Below, piece after piece: positions 52,279-60,930 of a stretch of DNA of 64,000 nt. The notes under the pieces were generated by a model that was not told the origin of the DNA, ran no database searches, and was given only the letters and a program-made list of their open reading frames with translations. The stretch is from Evansella clarkii (GTDB lineage: Bacteria > Bacillota > Bacilli > Bacillales > Salisediminibacteriaceae). Location: positions 1,449,293 through 1,513,292 of the forward strand of contig NZ_KV917376.1 of NCBI RefSeq assembly GCF_002019695.1. The letters are read 5' to 3'. How positions within the stretch are numbered: position 1 is the first letter of the stretch; each line of letters opens with the position of its first letter. A program made the translations under genes and the position numbers.

Positions 52279-53253
52279 ATGTATTTTTTAGGAGTAGATG
52301 GTGGAGGGACGAAAACTTTCGCGATGATAACGGATGAAAACGGTCAGGTTCTTGCAACTGGCATCTCGGGTAACAGCAACTATCAAATAAATGCCACGCA
52401 GGCAAAACAAAACTTAGAACATGCGGTATTACAGGCGTTGACAGAGGCAGGGATTCAACGAGAGGCGATCACCAGCTCATGCTTTGGACTGGCAGGAGCG
52501 GACCGTCAAGTTGATTTCGTAAACTTGCAACAACTGGTTGGAGAATTGGATATTCCTAATTATGAAATCCATAATGATGCCCTCATCGCTTTGAAAGCGG
52601 CTGTGCCTGAATTTTACGGCATTACTCTTATATGCGGGACAGGAACAAATGCCATCGGAAGAGATCAAGGTGGAAAGGTGGTTCAAATAGGCGGTTTTGG
52701 CTATTGGTACGGCGATTACGGTGGAGGCTCTCATCTTTCCCTGGAAGTTTTCAGAAGTGTTATACGCTCCTGGGAAGGCAGAGAGACGGAAACGGCCCTT
52801 ACTAATCTCGTGCTGAAGGAATTGAATTTCACCAGTGTAGAGGAAATGTATCATTATTATCTTGATCACCCGCAGGAATTTCCAAAGACGCTGACACCTT
52901 TATTATTTGAAGGGGCTGAGGAAAATGACCTGACAGCACTTTCGATTATCGAAAAACAAGTAGAAGAACTCTATTTGTCGGCAAGGGCGGTAAAGGAAAA
53001 AATGGCTGAAAAGGATAAAGAAGTCCCTCTCGTACTTGCAGGAAGTGTCATCCTTAAATCGAAAGATAACCTTCTTTTAAGGGAGTTTGAGGCTTATGCC
53101 CGTGAGCGTGATCCATCATTTCGAGTTTTACCGTTAACGACAGAACCAGTGGTTGGGGCCTGTCTGTTGGCGCTTAATCTAAACGGTGTTAACTCGGTAA
53201 CAATCAAAAACAGAATGATAGAATCTCTACAGCGAAAGGTGGAGGAGTTGTGA
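52279..53253 (+). CDS. BadF/BcrA-type amino-sugar kinase (MurK-like)
   Basis: 324 residues; ATG with AAAGGGG. ASKHA fold: phosphate-1 loop GVDGGGTKT (about 5), HNDALIAL, ICGTGTNAIG (phosphate-2, about 118), GGFGYWYGDYGGGSHLS, and a final VVLAGSV / VGACLLAL adenosine region. The family contains GlcNAc kinases and the clostridial MurNAc/GlcNAc kinase MurK. Beside murQ and an ABC importer it is well placed to make MurNAc-6-phosphate, replacing the PTS route. It overlaps the next gene by 4 bases. Confidence 0.85.
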   Translation: MYFLGVDGGGTKTFAMITDENGQVLATGISGNSNYQINATQAKQNLEHAVLQALTEAGIQREAITSSCFGLAGADRQVDFVNLQQLVGELDIPNYEIHNDALIALKAAVPEFYGITLICGTGTNAIGRDQGGKVVQIGGFGYWYGDYGGGSHLSLEVFRSVIRSWEGRETETALTNLVLKELNFTSVEEMYHYYLDHPQEFPKTLTPLLFEGAEENDLTALSIIEKQVEELYLSARAVKEKMAEKDKEVPLVLAGSVILKSKDNLLLREFEAYARERDPSFRVLPLTTEPVVGACLLALNLNGVNSVTIKNRMIESLQRKVEEL

Positions 53254-54542
53254 AAATTGCAGTTATCGGCGGGGGTTCTTCGTATACACCTGAATTACTT
53301 GAGGGACTAATTGAAAACAGTCACGTATTGGGCCTGGAAGAAGTCTGGTTATGTGACGTCCCGGAAGGACAGGAAAAGCTGCAGGTGATCGAACAATTGG
53401 CAAATCGGATGGTAAAAGCTGCAGACAACCCTTTTACGGTCAATGCCACCCTGGAGCGTAAAGATGCTATTGTAGGTGCCGACTATGTCATTACGCAAAT
53501 CCGGGTAGGGCAGCTGGAAATGAGGCGGAAGGATGAATATATCCCCCTTAAATACGGAGTAATAGGGCAGGAAACGACCGGACCGGGAGGGTTTATGAAG
53601 GCCTTGCGCACCATACCCGTTATTCTGGACATCTGCAAGGATATTGAAGAACTGGCACCTGACGCATGGCTGTTTAATTTTACAAATCCAGCCGGAGTGG
53701 TGACAGAAGCAGTGCTTAAATACAGTAAGGTGAAGACGGTCGGGCTTTGCAATAATCCAATTAATTATTACAAGAAGTTTGCCGCCCATTACGGTGTTTC
53801 GCTGGAAGATGTCAGTATTGATTTTGTTGGAATCAACCATCTGAACTGGATTACCGATTACTACATCCAAGGAGAATCGAAGCTTCATGAAGTACTGGCT
53901 GGAAAGCAGGCCGCTTATGAAGCTGAGAATATTCCCTCCTTCGATTGGGAGCCGTCATTTTTACAAAGCTTGGGAGCTATCCCGTCCGGTTACCACAAGT
54001 ATTATTATCAGCAGGATAAAGTGTTGAAGAAACAGCTTGGTGAATTTAAGGAAAATCGGACGCGTGCCGATCAGGTAAAGGAAATTGAAGCGGAGTTATT
54101 TGAAAAATATAAGGACCCTGATTTATCTGAGAAGCCAAAGGAACTGGAAAAGCGGGGAGGGGCTTACTATTCGGAGGCGGCTGTGCAACTGATTAAGTCG
54201 GTTCACCTGAACTTGAAAAGGGTGCACACATTAAATGTCCAGAATAATGGTGCCATAGCTTGTTTACCTGACAATGCCTGTGTGGAAGTAAATTGCGTTG
54301 TAGAAAATCACCGTGTTACCCCATTGCAGACAGACCCTGGAAAAACAAGCCCTCAGATTCGTGGTTTGCTTCAGGTAGTGAAGGCATATGAAGAACTTAC
54401 TGTAGAGGCCGCGGTAAAAAAGGATAAAGGGATAGCCATTCAAGCATTGTCAATTCATCCATTAGTTCCGTCTTATGAAATCGCTGAGAGTATTTTAAAT
54501 GACATGCTTGCTGCAAATAAAAACTATGTTGATGGCTTTTAA
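53250..54542 (+). CDS. glycoside hydrolase family 4 enzyme (6-phospho-glycosidase)
   Basis: 430 residues; GTG 53250 overlaps the kinase stop (GTGA). NAD-binding IGGGSSYTPEL at the N-terminus, RVGQLEMRRKDE, GQETTGPGGFMKAL, NFTNPAGVVTEA, CNNP (metal-binding Cys, about 169) and GINHLNW (about 199) are the GH4 hallmarks. GH4 enzymes use NAD and Mn to cleave 6-phospho-sugars by oxidation and elimination. In this operon the substrate may be a 6-phosphorylated muropeptide disaccharide or other amino-sugar glycoside. It is coupled to the kinase, which supports a phosphorylated substrate. Confidence 0.92.
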   Translation: MKIAVIGGGSSYTPELLEGLIENSHVLGLEEVWLCDVPEGQEKLQVIEQLANRMVKAADNPFTVNATLERKDAIVGADYVITQIRVGQLEMRRKDEYIPLKYGVIGQETTGPGGFMKALRTIPVILDICKDIEELAPDAWLFNFTNPAGVVTEAVLKYSKVKTVGLCNNPINYYKKFAAHYGVSLEDVSIDFVGINHLNWITDYYIQGESKLHEVLAGKQAAYEAENIPSFDWEPSFLQSLGAIPSGYHKYYYQQDKVLKKQLGEFKENRTRADQVKEIEAELFEKYKDPDLSEKPKELEKRGGAYYSEAAVQLIKSVHLNLKRVHTLNVQNNGAIACLPDNACVEVNCVVENHRVTPLQTDPGKTSPQIRGLLQVVKAYEELTVEAAVKKDKGIAIQALSIHPLVPSYEIAESILNDMLAANKNYVDGF

Positions 54543-54636
54543 TAATATTTTTCTGAGGGGAGTGAGCCCTGATGCAGTAGTGGTGAAACGGACAGAGCCG
54601 GGAGTCATGTATTTTACTTATAAAAAGGAGGGGCAA

Positions 54637-56043
54637 ATGTTGAGGAAATATAAGAGGTTTTTAACGTGGATGGCACTATCCGGGTTATTGCTGGCAGCGG
54701 CAGGATGCGGGAATGATGAGGACGCCGGTGCAGGTAACAGCGGCAATGATGATGTGGATAACGGCGCAGATGAGAATGTTTCTGATGGGGATGGCAATGA
54801 CAATGATAATGATAATGGGGATGGGGAAGGGGCAGCAGGAGATGAGGAAGTTCAGCTGGAAATCTTCAGCTGGCGAAGCGGTGACACCGAAGAGTTTGAT
54901 GCTATTATCGCCGAATTTAATCAAGAACATCCGAATATTCGGGTAAATTTTGATCCGACGACAGCACCTGAATATGACTCAGCGCTAAACACCCAATTAA
55001 GCACAGGTACCGGAGCAGACATATTCTTCGTACGTCCATTTGCTCTCGGGGAAAATATTTATGATGCCGGGCACCTGGAAGTCGTAACAGATGATGATAT
55101 ACCTAACATGTCCTCCGTGGAGGATATTCAACGTGATATTTACACTTCTTCAGAAACAGGAGAATTATATGCGGTTCCGTTTAACTATGTGTCCTACGGC
55201 TTCCTGTATAACAAAACAATGTTTGAAGATAATGGCTGGGAAGAGCCGGAGACATGGGATGATTTTTACTCCCTGCTTGATGAAATCAGTGACAGTGGTG
55301 TGACGCCATTAGCACTCGGAACAGCAGACGGCTGGGTAATTGACGAGATTGTTGCCAGCGGATTTTATCCGAGTTTTGTCGGTGGTGAACCTTGGAGAGA
55401 GAATTTATTGGTTGGAGAAAATCGTCTGACAGACCCTGAATATGTTGAATTCCTCGAGAATATTGCTCAATGGGGAGATTATATGCCAAGCAACTTTGAA
55501 GGAATCGGATACGTCGATGCACTTCAAATGTTTATGGCAGAAAATGCGGCCATCTGGGTAACTGGATCGTGGGCACTGACGGACTTGGATCAGGATGAAA
55601 TCGCTTTCGATATCGATATGTTCCAGTCACCGGTGCAAAATGCCGGAGATCAGCGCTGGGTCGGCTTTAACGGTGGTGCCGGACTTGGAATAAATTCAGA
55701 CTCAGAGCATATTGAAGAAGCGAAAACGTTCTTAAACTGGCTGATGGCCGAGGATCCCCAGGCACTTGTAATGAATCTGCTGCCTGGTCAGTTCCCGACA
55801 GCAGATGTTCCGCTGGATCAAATCGAGGATGAAGTAAACTTAAAGTGGCTGGAAGCCGGCGGGGCAGATGGAGAAAACTATGCTGTTGGTCTGGCATTTG
55901 ATGTGTTAAATGGCGGAGATCCTACATTAGGCACGTTACAAATGGAGAATGTAACAGATTTGCTTGAAGGGCATATTACAGCGGAGGAAGCAGCAGAAAA
56001 CATGGATGCAGGTTTATCAAACTGGTATGAACCTTTTCAGTAA
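54637..56043 (+). CDS. sugar ABC transporter substrate-binding lipoprotein
   Basis: 468 residues; ATG 54637 with AAGGAGGGG 4-7 bases upstream. Lipobox LAAAGC (Cys24), then an unusual 45-residue Asn/Asp/Gly linker (NDNDNDNGDGEG), which fits an alkaliphile or halophile surface. The family-1 solute-binding fold follows: LEIFSWRSGDTEEFDAI, FFVRPFALGENIYD, PETWDDFYSLLDEI, WVTGSWAL. It should capture the MurNAc-containing sugar outside the cell. It is 94 bases after the GH4 gene and precedes its two permeases. Confidence 0.9.
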   Translation: MLRKYKRFLTWMALSGLLLAAAGCGNDEDAGAGNSGNDDVDNGADENVSDGDGNDNDNDNGDGEGAAGDEEVQLEIFSWRSGDTEEFDAIIAEFNQEHPNIRVNFDPTTAPEYDSALNTQLSTGTGADIFFVRPFALGENIYDAGHLEVVTDDDIPNMSSVEDIQRDIYTSSETGELYAVPFNYVSYGFLYNKTMFEDNGWEEPETWDDFYSLLDEISDSGVTPLALGTADGWVIDEIVASGFYPSFVGGEPWRENLLVGENRLTDPEYVEFLENIAQWGDYMPSNFEGIGYVDALQMFMAENAAIWVTGSWALTDLDQDEIAFDIDMFQSPVQNAGDQRWVGFNGGAGLGINSDSEHIEEAKTFLNWLMAEDPQALVMNLLPGQFPTADVPLDQIEDEVNLKWLEAGGADGENYAVGLAFDVLNGGDPTLGTLQMENVTDLLEGHITAEEAAENMDAGLSNWYEPFQ

Positions 56044-56053
56044 AAGTAAGGTT

Positions 56054-56082
56054 GCTCAGGGCCTTTCCGTAAGGCCCTGAGC
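56054..56082 (+). promoter_or_regulatory. stem-loop between binding protein and permease genes
   Basis: GCTCAGGGCCTT, loop TCCGT, AAGGCCCTGAGC: 12 perfect pairs, followed by CTCTTG and no long T tract. It is typical of mRNA-stabilising or partial-termination hairpins that raise binding-protein levels over permeases. Confidence 0.75.
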
Positions 56083-56105
56083 CTCTTGTTAAGGGGTGAA
56101 CGTCG

Positions 56106-57011
56106 TTGAAATTCCATAAAAAGCTATTACTGTTTATTTTGCCGGCTTTTGTTATTTATTCCGGCTTTATGTTAATACCATTAATCTTATCGATGAGAGT
56201 ATCCTTTTACGAGTTTTCTGGAATTGGAGATATGACCTTCATCGGACTGGATAATTTCCGCCGGCTTTTATTGGAAGAACCTTATAGTGTCAGGTTTTTC
56301 AATGCGGTTGGAAATACGTTTGAATTTTTCGCCTATACGATGGTGTTTCAAAATGTAACTGCACTGTTGCTGGCGTTAGCCTTAACAAGAGGATTAAAAT
56401 TCACTGGTTTCTTCCGCACAGTCATCTTTATTCCGGTTACCTTGTCCCTGCTCATGATCGGGTTTGTATGGACATTAATGTTAAATCCAAACATTGGAGT
56501 AATTAATGAAGTCCTGACTATGATAGGCCTTGAAAATTTAACGAGGGCGTGGCTTGGTTCCGAAACGTGGGCCCTTCCGGTTGTGACAATGGTAAACGCC
56601 TGGCAGTATACCGGCCTGATGGTAATGTTATTTGTCGCCGGAATACAGGGGATACCAGAAGAGCGTTATGAAGCTGCGAGAATTGACGGGGCGAGAGGCT
56701 GGGCAATGTTCCGGCACATTACTTTGCCGCCGCTATACCCGATCATAGGGATTGTCACCATTATGACCTATATGGGTGTATTTAACCAATTTGATCTTGT
56801 ATATGCGATGGTGGGATCTACTGGAGGGCCGAGATACTCCGTTGATGTGCTAGGAACCTTTTTCTACCGGACAGCCTTTGGAGGTTCCGGAGGTCAGATG
56901 CCACAGATGGGCTTAGGGGCGGCAATTGCCACGATGACTTTTCTCTTTATCGCAGTAGCCGTTTGTTTCTTCTTGTACTTATCGCACCTGAGAGCAAAGG
57001 GGGATCGATAA
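56106..57011 (+). CDS. sugar ABC transporter permease (MalF-like)
   Basis: 301 residues from TTG 56106 with AAGGGGTGAA upstream. Six membrane helices; the EAA loop near residue 195 reads YEAARIDGARGWAMFRHITLPPLYP, which docks the ATPase. No ATPase gene is in this operon, so it probably shares a general MsmX-type ATPase encoded elsewhere, as in B. subtilis. It is 1 base before the next permease gene. Confidence 0.93.
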   Translation: MKFHKKLLLFILPAFVIYSGFMLIPLILSMRVSFYEFSGIGDMTFIGLDNFRRLLLEEPYSVRFFNAVGNTFEFFAYTMVFQNVTALLLALALTRGLKFTGFFRTVIFIPVTLSLLMIGFVWTLMLNPNIGVINEVLTMIGLENLTRAWLGSETWALPVVTMVNAWQYTGLMVMLFVAGIQGIPEERYEAARIDGARGWAMFRHITLPPLYPIIGIVTIMTYMGVFNQFDLVYAMVGSTGGPRYSVDVLGTFFYRTAFGGSGGQMPQMGLGAAIATMTFLFIAVAVCFFLYLSHLRAKGDR

Positions 57012-57012
57012 C

Positions 57013-57849
57013 ATGGTTAAAGGAAAAAAGGATAAGCTACTGGACATATTCATTTACTTGTTTTTGATCATAGCTGCTTTTATTGTTATCTATCCGTTAT
57101 TTGTGATGGTGTCGACCTCGCTGAAAACAAATATGGAAGTATTGGTTAATCCATTTGGGCTGCCGACGGAGTTCAATCTGGACGGTTACCGCTATGTACT
57201 GGAAGTGGCAGGTTTCCCAACCTTCTTCCGGAACAGTATCATCATTACCGCTGTGTCATTATTCGTGTTGCTGCTTGTATCGGTCATGGCGAGTTATCCG
57301 TTATCCCGGTTTACCTTCCGGGGAAACCGCATGATTTATTTTTACTTTATTATAGGGGCAATGCTTCCGGCTCGTCTGGCTACGGTAAATATGTATCAGA
57401 TTATCAACGCATTAGGGCTTTTTGATACGCTGTTTGCACTGATTTTAATTTATATTGCCATGACGATACCGATTTCCATTTTTATCATCGCTGGATTTAT
57501 GGCGGAATTGCCGAGGGAACTGGATGAATCGGCGAGAATCGATGGGGCGTCAGATAGCAGAATTTTATTTTCGATCTGGGTGCCTTTACTGCGGCCGGCG
57601 TTAGCAACGGTTGCGATTTTTAACTTCATCCCGATCTGGAACGAATTTTTCTTCCCGTTGATTTTTATCAGCAGCGATCAATGGAAGCCGCTGCCCCTTG
57701 GTATCGCCCAATTCTTTGGCCAGTACCAGTCTGATTGGCCGACTGCGTTTGCTGCCTTGACGATAGCAATTCTGCCACCATTAATTTTCTACTTGATGGC
57801 TTCGAAGCACTTTATTAAAGGATTGACGGCAGGTGCCTTGAAAGGATAA
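57013..57849 (+). CDS. sugar ABC transporter permease (MalG-like)
   Basis: 278 residues; ATG 57013 immediately after the first permease (site AAAGGGGGAT). Six membrane helices; EAA loop ELDESARIDGASDSRILFSIWVPLLRP (about 175). It forms the heterodimeric channel with the preceding gene. FNFIPIWNEFFFPLIFI and the C-terminal FIKGLTAGALKG are typical of the family. Confidence 0.93.
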   Translation: MVKGKKDKLLDIFIYLFLIIAAFIVIYPLFVMVSTSLKTNMEVLVNPFGLPTEFNLDGYRYVLEVAGFPTFFRNSIIITAVSLFVLLLVSVMASYPLSRFTFRGNRMIYFYFIIGAMLPARLATVNMYQIINALGLFDTLFALILIYIAMTIPISIFIIAGFMAELPRELDESARIDGASDSRILFSIWVPLLRPALATVAIFNFIPIWNEFFFPLIFISSDQWKPLPLGIAQFFGQYQSDWPTAFAALTIAILPPLIFYLMASKHFIKGLTAGALKG

Positions 57850-57877
57850 TTACAGGAAGGTGAGGGGTTGCAAAATT

Positions 57878-58900
57878 ATGGATTTGATGAGACCATTCAC
57901 GATGGGCACAAGTTACTTTGGGAACCGAATGGTGCAGCATGTGAAAAAGGATTTGGAAACTCTTAAGAAGGAAGGCTATACGGATATATTGCATACTGTA
58001 TCAGAAAACGATCTGAAGTTTTACCGGGGAACAATGAAGGAGATCATTGAAGCGTCAAAGAAGGAAGGATTTACAGTAACGGTAAGCCCCTGGTCCATCG
58101 GTCTTGTCTTCGGAGGAGAAGCATTTTCCGAATTTCATATTCTGCACCCGGAAGCGTGCCAGGTGACACAGCATGGAAAGCAGCTCCCACAGGCATGTTT
58201 CAATCATCCCGAATTCCGCAAGTTCATGAAGGATTGGGTAGATGCGGTGAAAAAAATGGGGGCAGACGCCATTTTATGGGATGAACCCCACTGGGCTGGG
58301 AACGGTGGCTGGTATTCTATTAAAGATGATGAATGGACCTGCCGTTGTAAAACGTGCCAGGGCATTTTTGAGGAGAAAAGTGGCAGGCAGATGCCGGGAG
58401 AGTGGAGCACCGATGTGGAAGAGTTCCGTAAGGATAGTATGATAGACTTTTTAAAGGAAATGACGGACTATGCAAAAGGAAAAGACTTTACAAACATCAT
58501 CTGCTTTTTCCCAAACCGCCGTAAATTCGAAGTGCCTTCCGAGTGGGAAGAAGCGGCATGCCTCGAAGGAGTAGATGTCTTTGCTACTGATCCATATTGG
58601 GTCGGAGCAAACTATGAGGTGGAAAAGTTCATATCCTTTTATGTGGAACAAGCTATTCGGATCGCAGAAGCCAATAACCTGAAAGTACAATTATATATTC
58701 AAAATTTCCGAATTGAAGAAGGGAAGGAGCATCAGGTAGAAACTGCTGTGCGTGTCGGATGGGAAAAGGGGATTCGCCACTTTTACACGTGGGGGTTCAA
58801 CAGCTGCGGCCATATGTCCTTTTTAGCCAGTGATCGCCCAGAAAAAGCCTTTGAAAACTATCATGGGACACTTCGAAAACTAAAATCTAAAAAAGGTTAG
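57878..58900 (+). CDS. unknown TIM-barrel-like protein of the amino-sugar operon
   Basis: 340 residues from ATG 57878 behind GGTGAGGGG; a GTG at 57860 is possible. No signal peptide, so cytoplasmic. Segments such as VTVSPWSIGLVFGG, ADAILWDEPHW (acidic pair at a strand end, about 133), CRCKTCQGIFE (possible metal knuckle), VFATDPYWVGANYEVE and GIRHFYTWGFNSCG look like beta/alpha barrel strands of a glycoside hydrolase-like enzyme. I cannot assign a family. Being last in the operon and 10-28 bases behind the permease gene, it probably acts on the imported sugar. Confidence 0.6.
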   Translation: MDLMRPFTMGTSYFGNRMVQHVKKDLETLKKEGYTDILHTVSENDLKFYRGTMKEIIEASKKEGFTVTVSPWSIGLVFGGEAFSEFHILHPEACQVTQHGKQLPQACFNHPEFRKFMKDWVDAVKKMGADAILWDEPHWAGNGGWYSIKDDEWTCRCKTCQGIFEEKSGRQMPGEWSTDVEEFRKDSMIDFLKEMTDYAKGKDFTNIICFFPNRRKFEVPSEWEEAACLEGVDVFATDPYWVGANYEVEKFISFYVEQAIRIAEANNLKVQLYIQNFRIEEGKEHQVETAVRVGWEKGIRHFYTWGFNSCGHMSFLASDRPEKAFENYHGTLRKLKSKKG

Positions 58901-59011
58901 AGGACAGAAGAACAGGTACAGCGTCCGGGTGATTATCAAGGTATTAGGATGAGCCTTCTGAGAATATATATAGTGCAGCAAGCATAATAATACAGGCAGA
59001 TAAATAACTTA

Positions 59012-59065
59012 TTTTATGACAAAAACACCTCGAACAAATTCGTTCTAGGTGTTTTTGTCATAAAA
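59012..59065. terminator. terminator at the end of the amino-sugar operon
   Basis: TTTTATGACAAAAACACCT-C-GAAC, loop AAATTC, GTTC-T-AGGTGTTTTTGTCATAAAA: over 20 pairs, with T tracts within the arms so that it can act on both strands. Confidence 0.85.
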
Positions 59066-59488
59066 TTGTTTATTGTTCTATTAATTGATTAATAAGAGAA
59101 AAAGTAACTGGGTCGGTTATACCTTTTTGTCCATGTCTGAAAGTACTGTATAAAAAGAAGAATTTGTAAAATCGGAAGGGGGATACTTTAGGCGAGTGCT
59201 GCTTGATGAGGTGTATCTAAAGGGCTATCAATCACTTTAAAGAGTTTTGACTTTGCTGTTATGAAGTAGTGAAAATTGTTTTTACGGACCAGGATAACAG
59301 TAACTTGTAAATATATATAGATCCTTTTTGATCTGTGCCAGGGTTATATAGGACTTTTTTCACACCGCATTACTAATTACACCCTGTACTTGTTACGTTT
59401 GGGATAGTTAATCTGTCCCTTTGTCCCTCAAAATATGTCAAAAATGCACAATTTATTGGATTTTTATGCTAATTTTTAAAAAAAAGGA
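59066..59488. other. intergenic region, nothing recognised
   Basis: AT-rich spacer before the riboswitch promoter. Translated frames give no ORF with a ribosome binding site and no similarity I recognise. Confidence 0.35.
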
Positions 59489-59518
59489 TTGCTTTATAAA
59501 TAAAAGTACTGGTATTAT
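59489..59518 (+). promoter_or_regulatory. promoter candidate of the first riboswitch transcript
   Basis: TTGCTT, 18 bases, TATTAT with a TG one base before the -10 (TGGTATTAT). The aptamer begins about 30 bases downstream of the -10. Confidence 0.5.
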
Positions 59519-59549
59519 TTAACTAGTTAATTTATATATCCAGAAAAAG

Positions 59550-59628
59550 AAAAAGGCAAAGCTGCGGAAACGTAGTGACGCAAAGCTACAGGGGCTAAGG
59601 TATGTGCTAAGCCAGCCAGTTACCGTTT
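59550..59628 (+). ncRNA. c-di-GMP-I (GEMM) riboswitch upstream of the LuxR-type gene
   Basis: Class I signatures in order: AAAGGCAAAGC, helix with GAAA tetraloop (CTGC-GGAAAC-GTAG), GTGACGCAAAGC, then the receptor helix GGGGCTAAGG...AAGCCAGCCAGTTACCG. This is the standard two-helix layout with tetraloop docking. A terminator follows at 59643, so ligand controls read-through into the regulator gene at 59796. Confidence 0.88.
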
Positions 59629-59642
59629 CAGGAAGATACCAA

Positions 59643-59682
59643 ACATCCTGCGGCAGTATTCCAGGGTGTTTTCTGTATTTTT
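59643..59682 (+). terminator. expression-platform terminator of the first riboswitch
   Basis: ACATCCTG / CAGGGTGT, 8 pairs with one G-T, then TTTTCTGTATTTTT. It lies 15 bases past the aptamer. Confidence 0.75.
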
Positions 59683-59795
59683 ATAGTAGTTTGGTATATT
59701 CCGAGATCACTTTCCCTATTAATTTCCCTATAATAAACTTGTTTTAAAACCAACTAATCTTATAAGAAAAATTATATATAGAGGTGGAATGTATA

Positions 59796-60479
59796 GTGTA
59801 CATTGGGACAGTTAAAGAATCGTTAGTAAAAGTAAATTATATTGATCCGTTAAATCAGCTGTCTGATTCTTTAAAACAACATATTTTAAATGAGTCACAA
59901 AGTTTTTCTGAAAGCTCTAAAAGCAGCGGCTCTGTTAATAGTCCGCTGAGTAATCTCACTATTGTGATGATTGACGGGTTGGGGAGAAGGAAGCTGAAAC
60001 ATTTTTTTGACAGCGATATTAATGAATCAAGCTATCTGTTAGTAAGTGAAGATGCTGGAAATACAGATTTAATTTCATTTCTGAGATATCCTGTTTGCGG
60101 CATTGTATCGCTCTCCTTTTTAGAAAAACAGTTAGGAACTCTTCTGAGGGCGCTCGCTGAAACAGGAACAGTGCTGGAACCTGGTTTACTTGTCCAGGTA
60201 GCTCTAAAAATTGATGAAAAAAGAGAACAGAAGGAACCAATTAAGGAGCTGGTTCTTAATCGTAAAAAAGTAATTGGTATTTTTAATGACAAGGAAGCAG
60301 AAGTCTTCCAGTTAATTCTTCATGGCTGCAGTAACCAGGAGATAGGAAAAAAACTTTATTTCGCAAATTCTACTATCAATATGGTTGTCAGTAAGATTAT
60401 CAGAAAGCTGGGAGTCAATGACCGGACAGCTGCTGTAAATAAAGCAATAAGGAATGGGTGGGTAGTTGCGGAGCGTTAG
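59796..60479 (+). CDS. LuxR-type regulator with degenerate receiver domain
   Basis: 227 residues from GTG 59796, preceded by GAGGTGGAATGTATA; a GTG at 59784 overlaps the site. The C-terminal LuxR/NarL helix-turn-helix is clear (about 160-222: LNRKKVIGIFNDKEAEVFQLILHG, NQEIGKKLYFANSTINMVVSKIIRKLGV). The N-terminal 130 residues look like a receiver fold (LTIVMIDGLGRRKL, YLLVSEDAG, CGIVSLSFLE) but lack the paired acidic residues and the phospho-Asp. No histidine kinase is adjacent. Control is probably at the RNA level by the c-di-GMP riboswitch in its leader. Confidence 0.8.
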   Translation: MYIGTVKESLVKVNYIDPLNQLSDSLKQHILNESQSFSESSKSSGSVNSPLSNLTIVMIDGLGRRKLKHFFDSDINESSYLLVSEDAGNTDLISFLRYPVCGIVSLSFLEKQLGTLLRALAETGTVLEPGLLVQVALKIDEKREQKEPIKELVLNRKKVIGIFNDKEAEVFQLILHGCSNQEIGKKLYFANSTINMVVSKIIRKLGVNDRTAAVNKAIRNGWVVAER

Positions 60480-60633
60480 TTGTTATTTTCGAAAGGCTGC
60501 ACGAGAAGGGAGGCGGCAGTATTGCTGAGGCAGAGCCTGGTAACAGACGACGCCATTCTTAGGCATATGCAGTTGTATTCAACCAGTACATAGATTTAGT
60601 ATCAGTTTTTATAAAAGTCTTTGGTAAAGGCTG

Positions 60634-60870
60634 ATGTTGATTTTTTCGCTTGTGTTGATTGTAGCGAAAGGAGGCGAGAGTGTCTCTTCCTCTTCCTGAC
60701 TAGATCCGTAGAATATACGTCGAGACAAATCGACGCATTTGCGAAGGAGCGATGCTCTTGCCGGTCGGGAATAGCATTAGCTGAAGATCCCCTCGGAAGC
60801 CACTTTGGCTTCCGAGGTAGCTGAAGCAATGCCCGAGGCAAGCGAGTATCCTGTAGTGAAAATCAACATT
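60634..60870. repeat. palindromic dispersed repeat with inverted ends
   Basis: Bounded by TGTTGATTTT and AAAATCAACA. The interior contains TAGCTGAAGATCCCCTCGGA, AGCCACTTTGGCT and TCCGAGGTAGCTGAAGCA, matching in reverse complement the core of 24924-25037. It fills the space between the LuxR-type gene and the chemoreceptor gene. The sequence class is one I recall as frequent in Bacillaceae genomes. Confidence 0.65.
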
Positions 60871-60930
60871 AAAGTTTTACAGAGCTTAAGAAAACATAAA
60901 TTATGATCTACTGAAGGGGAGTTAGTTAAC

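Noticed and set aside
53349-53888. 179-codon reading frame opposite the GH4 gene
   Set aside because: Entirely inside a strongly supported conserved gene on the other strand, without a ribosome binding site.
60862-60930. sigma-D promoter for the chemoreceptor gene
   Set aside because: TAAA is present, but the only -10-like sequence (GCTTAAGA) is at the wrong distance and poorly matched.
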